Under the pieces are notes generated by a model. That model had not been told where the DNA came from. It ran no database searches and saw nothing but the letters and a program-made list of their open reading frames with translations. From Betaproteobacteria bacterium (lineage in GTDB: Bacteria; Pseudomonadota; Gammaproteobacteria; Burkholderiales; Rhodocyclaceae), in NCBI GenBank assembly GCA_016208415.1, contig JACQYB010000071.1, positions 1 through 60,678 of the forward strand: a DNA stretch of 60,678 nt, read 5' to 3'. Position 1 is the first letter of the stretch; every line of letters starts with the position of its first letter. Below, piece after piece: positions 53,397 through 60,678 of this stretch. The position numbers and the translations under genes are program-made.

Positions 53397-54371
53397 TCAG
53401 GGATTGCGGCACTCCCGCGCCGCAGCCTCGCCCGCCCGCCAGCATGGCGTGAGCGCGCCCGGCACAGGATGGGGCGTGCCCTCGGCGTCGGCGCGGGCGG
53501 CGCGGGTTTCCCAGGCCAGCACGCCGCCGCGGTCCATCGTCAGGCGCAACAGCCAGCCGGTGCGTAGCGCTTCCTTCTTGAAGCCGTCGAAGACGAAGTT
53601 GCCGAGGCTGTAGATGATCGGCCGTCCCTTGTAGATTTCCGCACCCTGGGTGATGTGCGGGTGGGCGCCGACCACGGCGTCGGCGCCGGCGTCGATCAGC
53701 ACGCGCGCCAGTTGCCGCTGGCGTTCGGAGGGACGCGGCTCGCGCTCCCAGCCCCAGTGCATGAACGGAATGACCAGGTCAGCGCCGGCGGCCCGGGCGG
53801 CGCGGATGTCGGCCACCACCTGGCTGTCCTCGCTCCAGGCGATGCCGGGCCAGTCCGGGCCGGCCTCGAAGGCGCGCGGCTTGAATTCGTTGTAGCCGAG
53901 CAGGGCGATGCGCAGGCCCTTCTTCTCCACCCACAGGGGGGCGTGGGCCGCCGCCAGGTCGCGCCCGCCGCCGAAGTGGCGGATGCCGGCTTCGTCCAGC
54001 AGGCCGAGCGTTTGCAGAAAGGCCTGTTTGCCGTAGTCGCCGGAGTGGTTGTTGGCCACCGAGACGGCGTCGAACCGCTCCCTGAGCACCGACAGCACGC
54101 GGGGATGGGCACGAAACAGGTAGATCTTGCTATCCAGGGGCAGGCCGATGGTGGCGATGGGGCACTCCAGGTTGCCCACGGTGAAGTCGGCATCGATGAG
54201 GTAGGCGGCGAAGTGCCGGAGCGGATCGCGCCCCGAGGCGATCACGCGGCCGGGCCCTTCGTCGAGCATGATGTCGCCGGCGAAGACGATGCTGACCGGT
54301 TCGGCGCAGGCCGCACCTGCCGCCCACAGGGAAAGCGCCAGCGCACGCACTGCCGATCGCCAGCGCTTCAT
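53397..54371 (-). CDS. CapA family protein (poly-gamma-glutamate synthesis-like metallophosphatase fold)
   Basis: 324 residues with a signal peptide (about 1-23, ending ACAEP). The PGA_cap domain has IVFAGDIMLDEGPG, VGNLECPIAT, VSVANNHSGDYG, LVIPFMHWGWE, GADAVVGAHPHITQG and IIYSLGNFVFD. Residues placed as metal ligands (Asp, His, Asn) are conserved. CapA-like proteins take part in surface polymer synthesis, but many stand-alone ones have no known role. The ATG at 54371 overlaps the stop of the upstream gene by four bases. Confidence 0.9.
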   Translation of the reverse strand: MKRWRSAVRALALSLWAAGAACAEPVSIVFAGDIMLDEGPGRVIASGRDPLRHFAAYLIDADFTVGNLECPIATIGLPLDSKIYLFRAHPRVLSVLRERFDAVSVANNHSGDYGKQAFLQTLGLLDEAGIRHFGGGRDLAAAHAPLWVEKKGLRIALLGYNEFKPRAFEAGPDWPGIAWSEDSQVVADIRAARAAGADLVIPFMHWGWEREPRPSERQRQLARVLIDAGADAVVGAHPHITQGAEIYKGRPIIYSLGNFVFDGFKKEALRTGWLLRLTMDRGGVLAWETRAARADAEGTPHPVPGALTPCWRAGEAAARECRNP

Positions 54372-54820
54372 CGTGCCGGCTCCGCCACGTGCTCGCACCA
54401 GTACTCCAGCTCGCTGTCGCGCACCGGCTCGTAGACCCTCTGCAGGCCGGTAAAGCCGTGGCGCCCGCCCGCCGCCCGGGGCGGTGGCCAGGCAAAGCTG
54501 ACCTGGTGGATGAGGGACGGGCCTTCGTCCCGCGCCACATACGTGTAGATCTTGACCGACGCCAGATCGGCCGGGGAATTCTGCAACACCGGCCGGAACA
54601 GGAAGTAGGAGCCGACGGGAATGCCGGCGACGCCGTAGGGCGACGCGACGGGTTCCACGGCGATGGCGTGCGTCTCGCCGCCGTAGGTGGTGTGGCAGAG
54701 CAGTCTTTCAGCCTGGGCGGCGTGCGCGACGCTCACCAGCAAGGCGGCCGCGAGCATGCCCGGCGCCGCGGTGCGCGGCTCGATCAGCTTGTCCATGAAT
54801 TCCGTGAGCGTGGCAATCAT
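54368..54820 (-). CDS. Exported protein of unknown function
   Basis: 150 residues. A hydrophobic signal-like stretch (about 21-36, GMLAAALLVSVAHAAQAE) with a probable cleavage after AQA. The mature part has two Cys (LLCHTTYGGE and EYWCEHV) and strand-rich segments (HAIAVEPVAS, YFLFRPVLQN, VKIYTYVARD). I recognise no family. The ATG at 54820 is uncertain; an ATG at 54796 gives a shorter leader. It ends in an ATGA overlap with the CapA gene, so the two probably form one operon. Confidence 0.7.
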   Translation of the reverse strand: MIATLTEFMDKLIEPRTAAPGMLAAALLVSVAHAAQAERLLCHTTYGGETHAIAVEPVASPYGVAGIPVGSYFLFRPVLQNSPADLASVKIYTYVARDEGPSLIHQVSFAWPPPRAAGGRHGFTGLQRVYEPVRDSELEYWCEHVAEPAR

Positions 54821-55046
54821 CGGTTTTGCCCGGCTTTCTCCGAAGGGCGCAACGGACCGGGTCCATCCGGTGCGCGCGTTTTCATGAACACTATCATCCC
54901 GCGGCCGATTCCGTTCGACCATGGCCGGAGATCGTTCGCGATCGCGCTGGCCCAACCCCACCCCCCTCTCGGGAGGTCCCCTCGTGCCCCGCCTCCCGCT
55001 CGGTTAGAATGCCGTGCCACGGGGAGTGCCCGAAAATGTTGCAACC

Positions 55047-56015
55047 ATGAAAACGACGTTCCTGGAGTTTGAACAGCCCATCGCCGAACTCGAGGCGAGA
55101 ATCGAGGAGTTGCGCTTCGTTCAGGACGACTCGGCGGTGGATATCTCCGAAGAGATCGAGCGGCTGGAAAAGAAGAGCCAGTCGCTGACCAAGGACATCT
55201 ACGCCAAGCTGACGCCGTGGCAGATCGCCCAGGTGGCGCGGCATCCGCAGCGTCCGTATACCCTCGACTACGTCTCCCACATCTTCTCCGAGTTCGAAGA
55301 ACTTCACGGCGACCGTGCCTATGCCGACGACCAGGCCATTGTCGGCGGCATGGCGCGCTTCAACGGCCAGTCGGTGATGGTCATCGGCCACCAGAAGGGC
55401 CGGGACACCAAGGAAAAGATCCTGCGCAACTTCGGCATGCCGCGCCCCGAGGGTTACCGCAAGGCGCTGCGGCTGATGCGCCTGGCGGAGAAGTATGGCC
55501 TGCCGGTGCTGACGTTCATCGACACGCCCGGCGCCTATCCCGGCATCGGCGCGGAGGAGCGGGGGCAGTCGGAGGCCATCGGACGCAATCTGATGGTGCT
55601 GACGGAACTCAAGGTGCCCGTGGTATGCACGGTCATCGGCGAGGGCGGCTCCGGTGGCGCACTGGCGATTGCCGTGGGCGACGTACTGCTCATGATGCAG
55701 TACTCCACCTACTCGGTCATCTCGCCGGAAGGCTGCGCCTCCATCCTGTGGAAGAGCGCGGAAAAGGCGCCGGAAGCGGCGGAGGTGATGGGGATCACCG
55801 CGGCACGGTTGAAGTCGCTGGGCCTGGTCGACCGCATCGTGTCCGAGCCCCTGGGCGGCGCGCATCGCGAGCCCCGCGTCGCGGCGATGAGTCTCAAGCG
55901 CGTGCTGCAGGAGAGCCTGCGCCAGTTGGCGGATCTGACGCCGTCGGAACTGGTGGAGCGCCGCTTCGAGCGGCTCATGGCATATGGCCGGTACAAGGAG
56001 CAGGCCGTCGGCTGA
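55047..56015 (+). CDS. accA: Acetyl-CoA carboxylase carboxyltransferase subunit alpha
   Basis: 322 residues. With AccD it transfers the carboxyl group from biotin to acetyl-CoA to make malonyl-CoA. N-terminal coiled segment ([17 protein letters not shown]), then the crotonase-like carboxyltransferase fold: [34 protein letters not shown] (pieces), [36 protein letters not shown]. The ATG at 55047 is a typical AccA start (M-K-T-T-F-L-E-F-E). It is overlapped by tilS at the 3' end, an order common in betaproteobacteria. Confidence 0.97.
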   Translation: MKTTFLEFEQPIAELEARIEELRFVQDDSAVDISEEIERLEKKSQSLTKDIYAKLTPWQIAQVARHPQRPYTLDYVSHIFSEFEELHGDRAYADDQAIVGGMARFNGQSVMVIGHQKGRDTKEKILRNFGMPRPEGYRKALRLMRLAEKYGLPVLTFIDTPGAYPGIGAEERGQSEAIGRNLMVLTELKVPVVCTVIGEGGSGGALAIAVGDVLLMMQYSTYSVISPEGCASILWKSAEKAPEAAEVMGITAARLKSLGLVDRIVSEPLGGAHREPRVAAMSLKRVLQESLRQLADLTPSELVERRFERLMAYGRYKEQAVG

Positions 56016-57339
56016 CCCCGTCGCCGCGGCGGTGCACGCGGCGCTGGCGCCGCGCCTCGCGCACGGCGACCGGCTGTGGGTGGCCTTGAGCGGCGGGCTC
56101 GACTCTGTCGCGTTGCTCCACGCGCTGACCCGAACTCCGTGGCCCTTCAAGCTCCATCTCGGAGCGCTTCACATCAATCATGGCCTGAGCCCCAACGCCG
56201 GAGACTGGGAGATCTTCTGCGCCGATCTCTGCCGTGCCTGGAACGTCCCCCTGCGGGCGGAAAGGGTGGTCGTGGGGCGCCGCTCGGGCCGTGGGCTGGA
56301 GGCGGCGGCGCGGGAGGTCCGGCACGCGGTGTTTGGCGCCGCCGAGTGCGACTGGCTGGCTCTGGCGCACAACGCCGACGACCAGGCGGAGACGGTGCTG
56401 CACCGGCTGGTTCGCGGTGCGGGCGTGCTCGGCGCGTCGGGCATGCGCGCGCAGCGGCGCTCGCAGTCCGCGTCGCAACGGGGCCCGATGCTGGTTCGTC
56501 CCCTGCTGGCGCTATCCCGGGCGCAATTGCGCCTGTACGCCGAAGAACACCACCTGCGCTGGGTGGAAGACGAATCCAACGCCGACGTGGCGTTCGCCCG
56601 CAATTTCCTGCGACGCGAGGTCCTGCCCATGCTGGAGCGCCGCTTCCCCGGCTGCCGCGCCACCCTGGGCCGCGCCGCGGAGCTGTTCGACGAGGCGCAG
56701 GGGTTGCTGGACGACCTGGCCGACATCGACCTTCAGGCCGCCGCCGGTGCGCCGGGCGAACTGCGGCTGGATGTGTTGCGCAGCCTGCCGTCGGCGCGGG
56801 TGCACAACGCCCTGCGCCGGTTTCTGCGCAACCATGGCGTGGCGCCTCCGGAACGCGCCCGGCTGGAGGAAACCGTGCGCCAGGTCCTCACGTCGGCCCC
56901 TGATCGCGACACCTCCTGGACGCTGGAGGGCGCGGTGCTGCGGCGCTACCGCGGGCGGCTCATCCTCGACCGCCTCGCCGCGCAGGCGCCGGACCGGCGC
57001 GCCGTCTGGAGCGGCGAGGCCGAACTGCCGTGGGGGCAGGGCCGGGTGCGCTTCGTCGAGGCCACGGGCGGGGGCGTGGGGCGCGTTCTGCTGGCGACAG
57101 ACGGGTCGGTGACGCTGCGCAGCCGCCAGGGTGGCGAGCACCTGCGGCTGCGGGCCAACCGTCCTTGCCGGCCGCTCAAGAAGCTGCTTCAGGAAGCGGC
57201 GATCCCGCCCTGGACGCGCCGCGCCATGCCGCTGCTGTGGAGCGGCGAGCGGCTGGTGTGGGTGCCTGGGGTGGGCGTGGCGGCGCAATTCCGGTGCGCG
57301 GCTGGCGAGCCCGGCCTGGAGGTGCGCTGGGATCCCTGA
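55984..57339 (+). CDS. tilS: tRNA(Ile)-lysidine synthase
   Basis: 451 residues. Adds lysine to C34 of tRNA-Ile(CAU), changing its decoding from AUG to AUA. The N-type ATP pyrophosphatase P-loop is [13 protein letters not shown], with LHINHGLS and [21 protein letters not shown] (pieces) as further motifs; the C-terminal domain ends in [17 protein letters not shown]. The ATG at 55984 overlaps accA by 32 bases and encodes the longest frame, so a slightly later start is possible. It abuts the convergent dctR with no gap. Confidence 0.94.
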   Translation: MAGTRSRPSADPVAAAVHAALAPRLAHGDRLWVALSGGLDSVALLHALTRTPWPFKLHLGALHINHGLSPNAGDWEIFCADLCRAWNVPLRAERVVVGRRSGRGLEAAAREVRHAVFGAAECDWLALAHNADDQAETVLHRLVRGAGVLGASGMRAQRRSQSASQRGPMLVRPLLALSRAQLRLYAEEHHLRWVEDESNADVAFARNFLRREVLPMLERRFPGCRATLGRAAELFDEAQGLLDDLADIDLQAAAGAPGELRLDVLRSLPSARVHNALRRFLRNHGVAPPERARLEETVRQVLTSAPDRDTSWTLEGAVLRRYRGRLILDRLAAQAPDRRAVWSGEAELPWGQGRVRFVEATGGGVGRVLLATDGSVTLRSRQGGEHLRLRANRPCRPLKKLLQEAAIPPWTRRAMPLLWSGERLVWVPGVGVAAQFRCAAGEPGLEVRWDP

Positions 57340-57945
57340 TCAGCCGCCGCCGGAAACCACCTGCGCCAGTTCCACCGCCGACTTCACCCCCATCTTCTCG
57401 AAGATCCGCGCCCGGTGGACCTCCACGGTGCGCACGGCGATATCCAGCTCATCGGCGATGACCTTGTTCAGCTTGCCGGCCAGGATGCGTTCCATCACGT
57501 CGCGTTCGCGCGCGCTCAGCGAGGCCAGGCGTGCCGAAGTGCCGGCACGGGCAGCGGCGTTGGCCTGGCGCCTGGCATCCAGCGCCAGGGCGTCGATGAC
57601 CACGTTGACCAGTTCGTTATCGTTGAACGGCTTTTCGATGAAATCGAAGGCGCCCTTCTTCAGCGCGCTCACCGCCACCGGCACGTCGGCGTGGCCGGTG
57701 AGGAAGATCACCGGCATGGTGCAGCCGCGCGCAAGCAACTGGACGAGGCATTCCGGCCCGCTCATGCCATCCATGCGCACGTCCAGGACCACGCAGCCGC
57801 GCATGGCGGGATCGTAGTCGGCAAGGAAGTCATCCCCCGACATCCAGGCGCGGGACGGCACGCCGCAGGTCTGGAACAGCCAGGCCAGGGCGTCGCGGAT
57901 GGCCTCGTCGTCGTCGACGATGTGGGCCAGGGGAGCGCGGTTCAT
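57340..57945 (-). CDS. dctR: C4-dicarboxylate response regulator DctR (FixJ/NarL type)
   Basis: 201 residues. Receiver with acidic Asp11-Asp13, phospho-Asp55 in VVLDVRMDGMSG and Lys105 in FIEKPF, then a LuxR-type helix-turn-helix (LSARERDVMERILAGKLNKVIADEL and RTVEVHRARIFEKM, pieces). Its ATG overlaps the stop of the kinase gene by four bases. With the TRAP binding protein gene beyond the kinase, the set matches the DctSR-DctPQM system described in Rhodobacter, which induces dicarboxylate uptake. Confidence 0.93.
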   Translation of the reverse strand: MNRAPLAHIVDDDEAIRDALAWLFQTCGVPSRAWMSGDDFLADYDPAMRGCVVLDVRMDGMSGPECLVQLLARGCTMPVIFLTGHADVPVAVSALKKGAFDFIEKPFNDNELVNVVIDALALDARRQANAAARAGTSARLASLSARERDVMERILAGKLNKVIADELDIAVRTVEVHRARIFEKMGVKSAVELAQVVSGGG

Positions 57946-59912
57946 GCTTCCTGCACCGGCAGGGTGATGTGGAAGACCGTGCCACGGCCGTCGCGGGCTT
58001 CGAACCAGAGGCGGCCGTTGTGCTGCTCGGCCACGGAGCGGCAGAGGTTCAGCCCCATCCCCATTCCCTCCGGCTTGGTGGTGAAGAAGGGCGCGAACAG
58101 CTTATCAGCGGCGTCGGGGGGGATGCCGCAGCCCCGGTCGGCCACGCTGATGCACACGGCGCCATCGGCCCGTTCCGTGGTGACGGACAGCTCGCGCTGG
58201 TTCGCGGGCGTGTCGGCCATGGCATCGAGGCCGTTCTGTACCAGGTTCATCACCGCCTGCTGCACCAGCACGCGATCGGCCAGCACCGGCGGCAGGGTGG
58301 GGGCCAGCCCCGGGCGGATGCGCACGGCGAGCTTGCGTGCCGTGGCATCCATGAGGCCCACGGCGTCCTCGACGATGGCGTTGACGTCGCAGCGATCGCG
58401 CCGGGCGTCGCTGCGGCGCACGAAATCGTAGATGCGGCGGATGATGCGTCCAGCGCGCTGGGCCTGGCGGGCGATCTTGCCCACGGCGCCCATCATCTCC
58501 TCGCGGTCGCTGTGGCCGGCCTCCAACCGGTTGAGGCAGCCGGTGGCGTAGCTGGCGATGGCCGACAGCGGCTGGTTGAGTTCGTGGGCCAGGGTGGAGG
58601 CCAGTTCCCCCATGGTCACCAGGTGCGCGGAGGCCTGCAGTTTCTCCTGCTGGTGGCGCGCAAGTTCCTCGGCGCGCTTGCGTGCCGTGATGTCCAGCAC
58701 CGAGCCCATCCATCCGGTGTGCCGGCCGTGGGTGTCGATGAGGGGCGCCTCGTGGATGAGGGCATCGAAGCGTTCGCCGTTGCGGCGCATGAGTCGCACC
58801 TCGAAGCCTTCCCGCGGCGCCTGGCCGGCCAGCACGCGCTCGTGGGCGGTCTGGATGGCCTCGGCGTGCTCCGGCGGCCAGTAGGGCATGGGGGGCGTGC
58901 GGCCGACGAGTTCATCGGCGCTCCAGCCCACCATCTCGCAGAACGCCCGATTGACGTGGGTGACGCGCCCGTCCAGGTCGCGCGCCCGCAGGCCGGTGGT
59001 GAGCGAGTCTTCCATCGCCTTGCGGAACGCGTATTCCTCGCGCAGCGCCTGCTCGGCGTGGTGGCGGCGCTGCATGTGGCGGCGCAGCGCCCACAGGCTG
59101 ACGAGCGTGGCCAGGGCGAGGCTGACGATGGCGGTGACCAGCAGGTCTGGGAGCAGGCGGGTCTCGGCGCGGAAGCTTACCGCCTGCAGGCTGAGTCCGT
59201 GGCCCGGGGGGTCGAAGGGCATCTGGTAGGACAGCGTGGCGTCCAGGGTCTGCAACTGGGTGGTGGCCGCCAGTACCGCGCCGTTGTTGTTGAGGACCAG
59301 CAGCTTGTAGCGCGAGCCGAACCACCACGGCACCAGTTGCGCCAGCATCCTGCGCAGCGAATAGACGCCGATCACGGTGCCCACGTGGCGCTGCTCGGCG
59401 AAAACCGGCACGAAAACCTCGAACTCGTGGTCGTTGGGGCCGGCGGCGTAGGGGGTGCCGTAGGAGGCGCGGCCGAGGGTGCGGGCCAGTTGCGTCTGTT
59501 CCTGCCGCGACAGGGATTCCTGCCGCTCGGTGTCGGCCGCTGTCGACGGTCGGGCAGGTTCGACGGAGACGGCCTGTCCGGCGGAATCGAGAAGAAGGAT
59601 CTGCACCAGTCCCTGGCCATTGGTGATGATGCTGCGGGCGCGCACCCCGAAGCCGGCCGGGTCCACCTGCCCGAGGGCGCGCTCCAGCCCCAGCCGCTGC
59701 AACTGCTCGGCGTTGCGCTCGAGCTGGAAGTGCATGTTCTGTTCCGCCCACAGCACGTCGGTGATGAGGGCGGTGCGCTGCTGTTCGAGGTCGTGGCGGT
59801 GCAACAGCCACAGCAGCGACCCGACGGCGATCAGGGTCAGCAGCGGAGCCACCCGCGCCAACACCCAGTACCAGGGGGAGGGGCGTTGTCTGGCGGCGAG
59901 TGGGGAATCCAT
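57942..59912 (-). CDS. dctS: C4-dicarboxylate sensor histidine kinase DctS (PAS-containing)
   Basis: 656 residues. TM1 near 17-36 and TM2 near 257-277 enclose a periplasmic double-PAS/CHASE-like sensor region (VFAEQRHVGTVIGVYSLR). A cytoplasmic PAS domain (about 310-420, VNRAFCEMVGWSADELVG and MGSVLDITARKRAEE) precedes the kinase: His443 in LAHELNQPLSAIASY, N box in VMNLVQNGLDAM, DRGCGIP and GMGMGLNLCRS. It phosphorylates DctR, encoded in overlap just downstream, and is divergent from dctP across 254 bases. Confidence 0.93.
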   Translation of the reverse strand: MDSPLAARQRPSPWYWVLARVAPLLTLIAVGSLLWLLHRHDLEQQRTALITDVLWAEQNMHFQLERNAEQLQRLGLERALGQVDPAGFGVRARSIITNGQGLVQILLLDSAGQAVSVEPARPSTAADTERQESLSRQEQTQLARTLGRASYGTPYAAGPNDHEFEVFVPVFAEQRHVGTVIGVYSLRRMLAQLVPWWFGSRYKLLVLNNNGAVLAATTQLQTLDATLSYQMPFDPPGHGLSLQAVSFRAETRLLPDLLVTAIVSLALATLVSLWALRRHMQRRHHAEQALREEYAFRKAMEDSLTTGLRARDLDGRVTHVNRAFCEMVGWSADELVGRTPPMPYWPPEHAEAIQTAHERVLAGQAPREGFEVRLMRRNGERFDALIHEAPLIDTHGRHTGWMGSVLDITARKRAEELARHQQEKLQASAHLVTMGELASTLAHELNQPLSAIASYATGCLNRLEAGHSDREEMMGAVGKIARQAQRAGRIIRRIYDFVRRSDARRDRCDVNAIVEDAVGLMDATARKLAVRIRPGLAPTLPPVLADRVLVQQAVMNLVQNGLDAMADTPANQRELSVTTERADGAVCISVADRGCGIPPDAADKLFAPFFTTKPEGMGMGLNLCRSVAEQHNGRLWFEARDGRGTVFHITLPVQEA

Positions 59913-60166
59913 CGGACGGGTGGGACGCTGAATGCGGCGAAGGCTGCGTTTCGTATGGCGACGCGATCAATCTTAACGCCACGCCCGCTCGAAGGCGATG
60001 TGCCGGATGCGGCGTCAGCGGGCTGTTCCGGCGGGCGAATGCTTTAGGGTTGCGGTTTTCCACAATTGGCGCGCGGGGGGTTCTCCAACAGAATCGGCGT
60101 GCCGTCGAGGCATTGGCCGGAAGTAGACCGGTTTCGGCTCAAGAGGATGACCCACAGGAGGAGACC
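59913..60166. promoter_or_regulatory. Divergent regulatory region between dctS and dctP
   Basis: A 254-base gap with both promoters expected. It includes an AT-richer stretch near 59970-59982 and around 60040-60070 (GGTTTTCCACAATTGG). I find no convincing -10/-35 pair and no clear sigma-54 (GG-N10-GC with TTGC) site. A DctR operator is expected here by analogy only. Confidence 0.3.
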
Positions 60167-60678
60167 ATGAAAGTTCGCACGTTCCTTGTTGCCCTGGTGG
60201 CCGCGGGCTTCGCCCAGGTGGCCCTGGCCCAGCAGCCGGTGGTGATCAAGTTCAGCCATGTCGTGGCGGCCGAAACGCCCAAGGGCAAGGCGGCCGAGTT
60301 CTTCAAGAAGAAGGCCGAGGAGCTGACCAAGGGCATGGTGAAGGTGGAGGTGTACGCCAACTCCACGCTCTACAAGGACAAGGAAGAGATGGAGGCGCTG
60401 CAGTTGGGCGCGGTGCAGATGCTGGCTCCGTCCCTGGCCAAGTTCGGCCCCATCGGCGTCAAGGAGTTCGAAGTCTTCGACCTGCCGTACATCTTTGACG
60501 GCTACGAGGGCCTGCGCAAGGTGACGCTGGGCCCCGTGGGCAAGCAACTGCTCGACAAGCTGGACGCAAAGGGCATCAAGGGCCTCTCCTATTGGGACAA
60601 CGGCTTCAAGTCCCTGTCGGCCAACACCCCGATCCGGATGCCCTCGGACATCAAGGGCAAGAAACTGCGCATCCAGTC
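60167..60678 (+). CDS. dctP: TRAP transporter C4-dicarboxylate-binding protein DctP (truncated by window end)
   Basis: The first 170 residues are visible; the family is about 330 long. A signal peptide (about 1-21, ending ALAQQ) and the DctP fold start VVIKFSHVVAAETPKGKAAEFF, VEVYANSTLYKDKEEMEAL, FEVFDLPYIFDGYEGL and GLSYWDNGFKSLSANTPIRMPSDIKGKKLRIQS (pieces). It captures succinate, fumarate or malate in the periplasm and hands them to the DctQM permease, expected just beyond the window. The ATG follows AGGAGGAG. Confidence 0.95.
   Translation, partial: MKVRTFLVALVAAGFAQVALAQQPVVIKFSHVVAAETPKGKAAEFFKKKAEELTKGMVKVEVYANSTLYKDKEEMEALQLGAVQMLAPSLAKFGPIGVKEFEVFDLPYIFDGYEGLRKVTLGPVGKQLLDKLDAKGIKGLSYWDNGFKSLSANTPIRMPSDIKGKKLRIQ

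Noticed and set aside
57969-60047. 692-codon plus-strand frame opposite dctS
   Set aside because: His/Gly/Ala-rich shadow typical of the antisense of GC-rich genes; dctS on the other strand is complete.

Overview
The window reads as chromosomal DNA of a GC-rich betaproteobacterium, most likely Rhodocyclales (Azoarcus/Thauera/Dechloromonas/Accumulibacter-like). This rests on gene content and order: an ECF sigma factor with DUF3619, DUF3106 and RDD genes; ilvI-ilvN-ilvC-psd-pssA-leuA; rpsP-rimM-trmD-rplS; xseB-ispA-dxs-folE2; accA-tilS; and a DctS/DctR/DctP dicarboxylate module. The assignment is an inference from family knowledge; no search was run.

Layout. Bases 1-135 are one end of an IS630-like insertion sequence. 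176-2124 (minus) is the sigma factor group. 2261-8949 (plus) covers branched-chain amino acid and phosphatidylethanolamine synthesis, with a strong promoter and a leucine-rich leader peptide before leuA. 8979-12097 holds a DUF2069 membrane protein, a PilZ-like protein, a thioredoxin-like remnant and pyrF. 12340-18108 is a sensory block: TonB receptor, orphan substrate-binding protein, hybrid histidine kinase and NarL-type regulator. 18430-20408 is the rpsP operon. 20557-24592 (minus) is folE2 and isoprenoid synthesis. 24725-27088 is a Rieske oxygenase, SpoIIAA-like and rhodanese operon. 27168-30064 holds queG, tsaE and a Tat-exported amidase. 30494-33589 is a type I secretion ATPase/adaptor pair, followed by a soluble zinc-binding-type chemoreceptor.

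The most unusual part is 35308-49720, a respiratory accessory island. It has three SCO/SenC copper chaperones, two different heme A synthases, heme O synthase and a CuA subunit II. Its subunit I gene is broken by an out-of-frame internal deletion and has Gln where the active-site Tyr is expected. A second, highly divergent heme-copper oxidase-like subunit I is also present. Two multidomain cytochromes b stand side by side: one fused to two [4Fe-4S] clusters and an MvhD-like domain, the other to a plant-type [2Fe-2S] ferredoxin and an FAD/NAD(P)H reductase. Four copies of an intergenic repeat are found in this island, three of them 15-18 bases before a start codon. My reading is a membrane system that moves electrons between NAD(P)H, ferredoxin or thiol carriers and the quinone pool, with nearby heme-copper enzymes. 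The repeats and the domain fusions make it the best candidate here for an undescribed system.

49788-54820 is a patchwork: an ABC exporter adaptor and ATPase with no permease, a HEPN/MNT toxin-antitoxin pair, a fused remnant of type I restriction genes, a retropepsin-like protease and a CapA-like protein. The window ends with accA, tilS, dctR, dctS and a truncated dctP.
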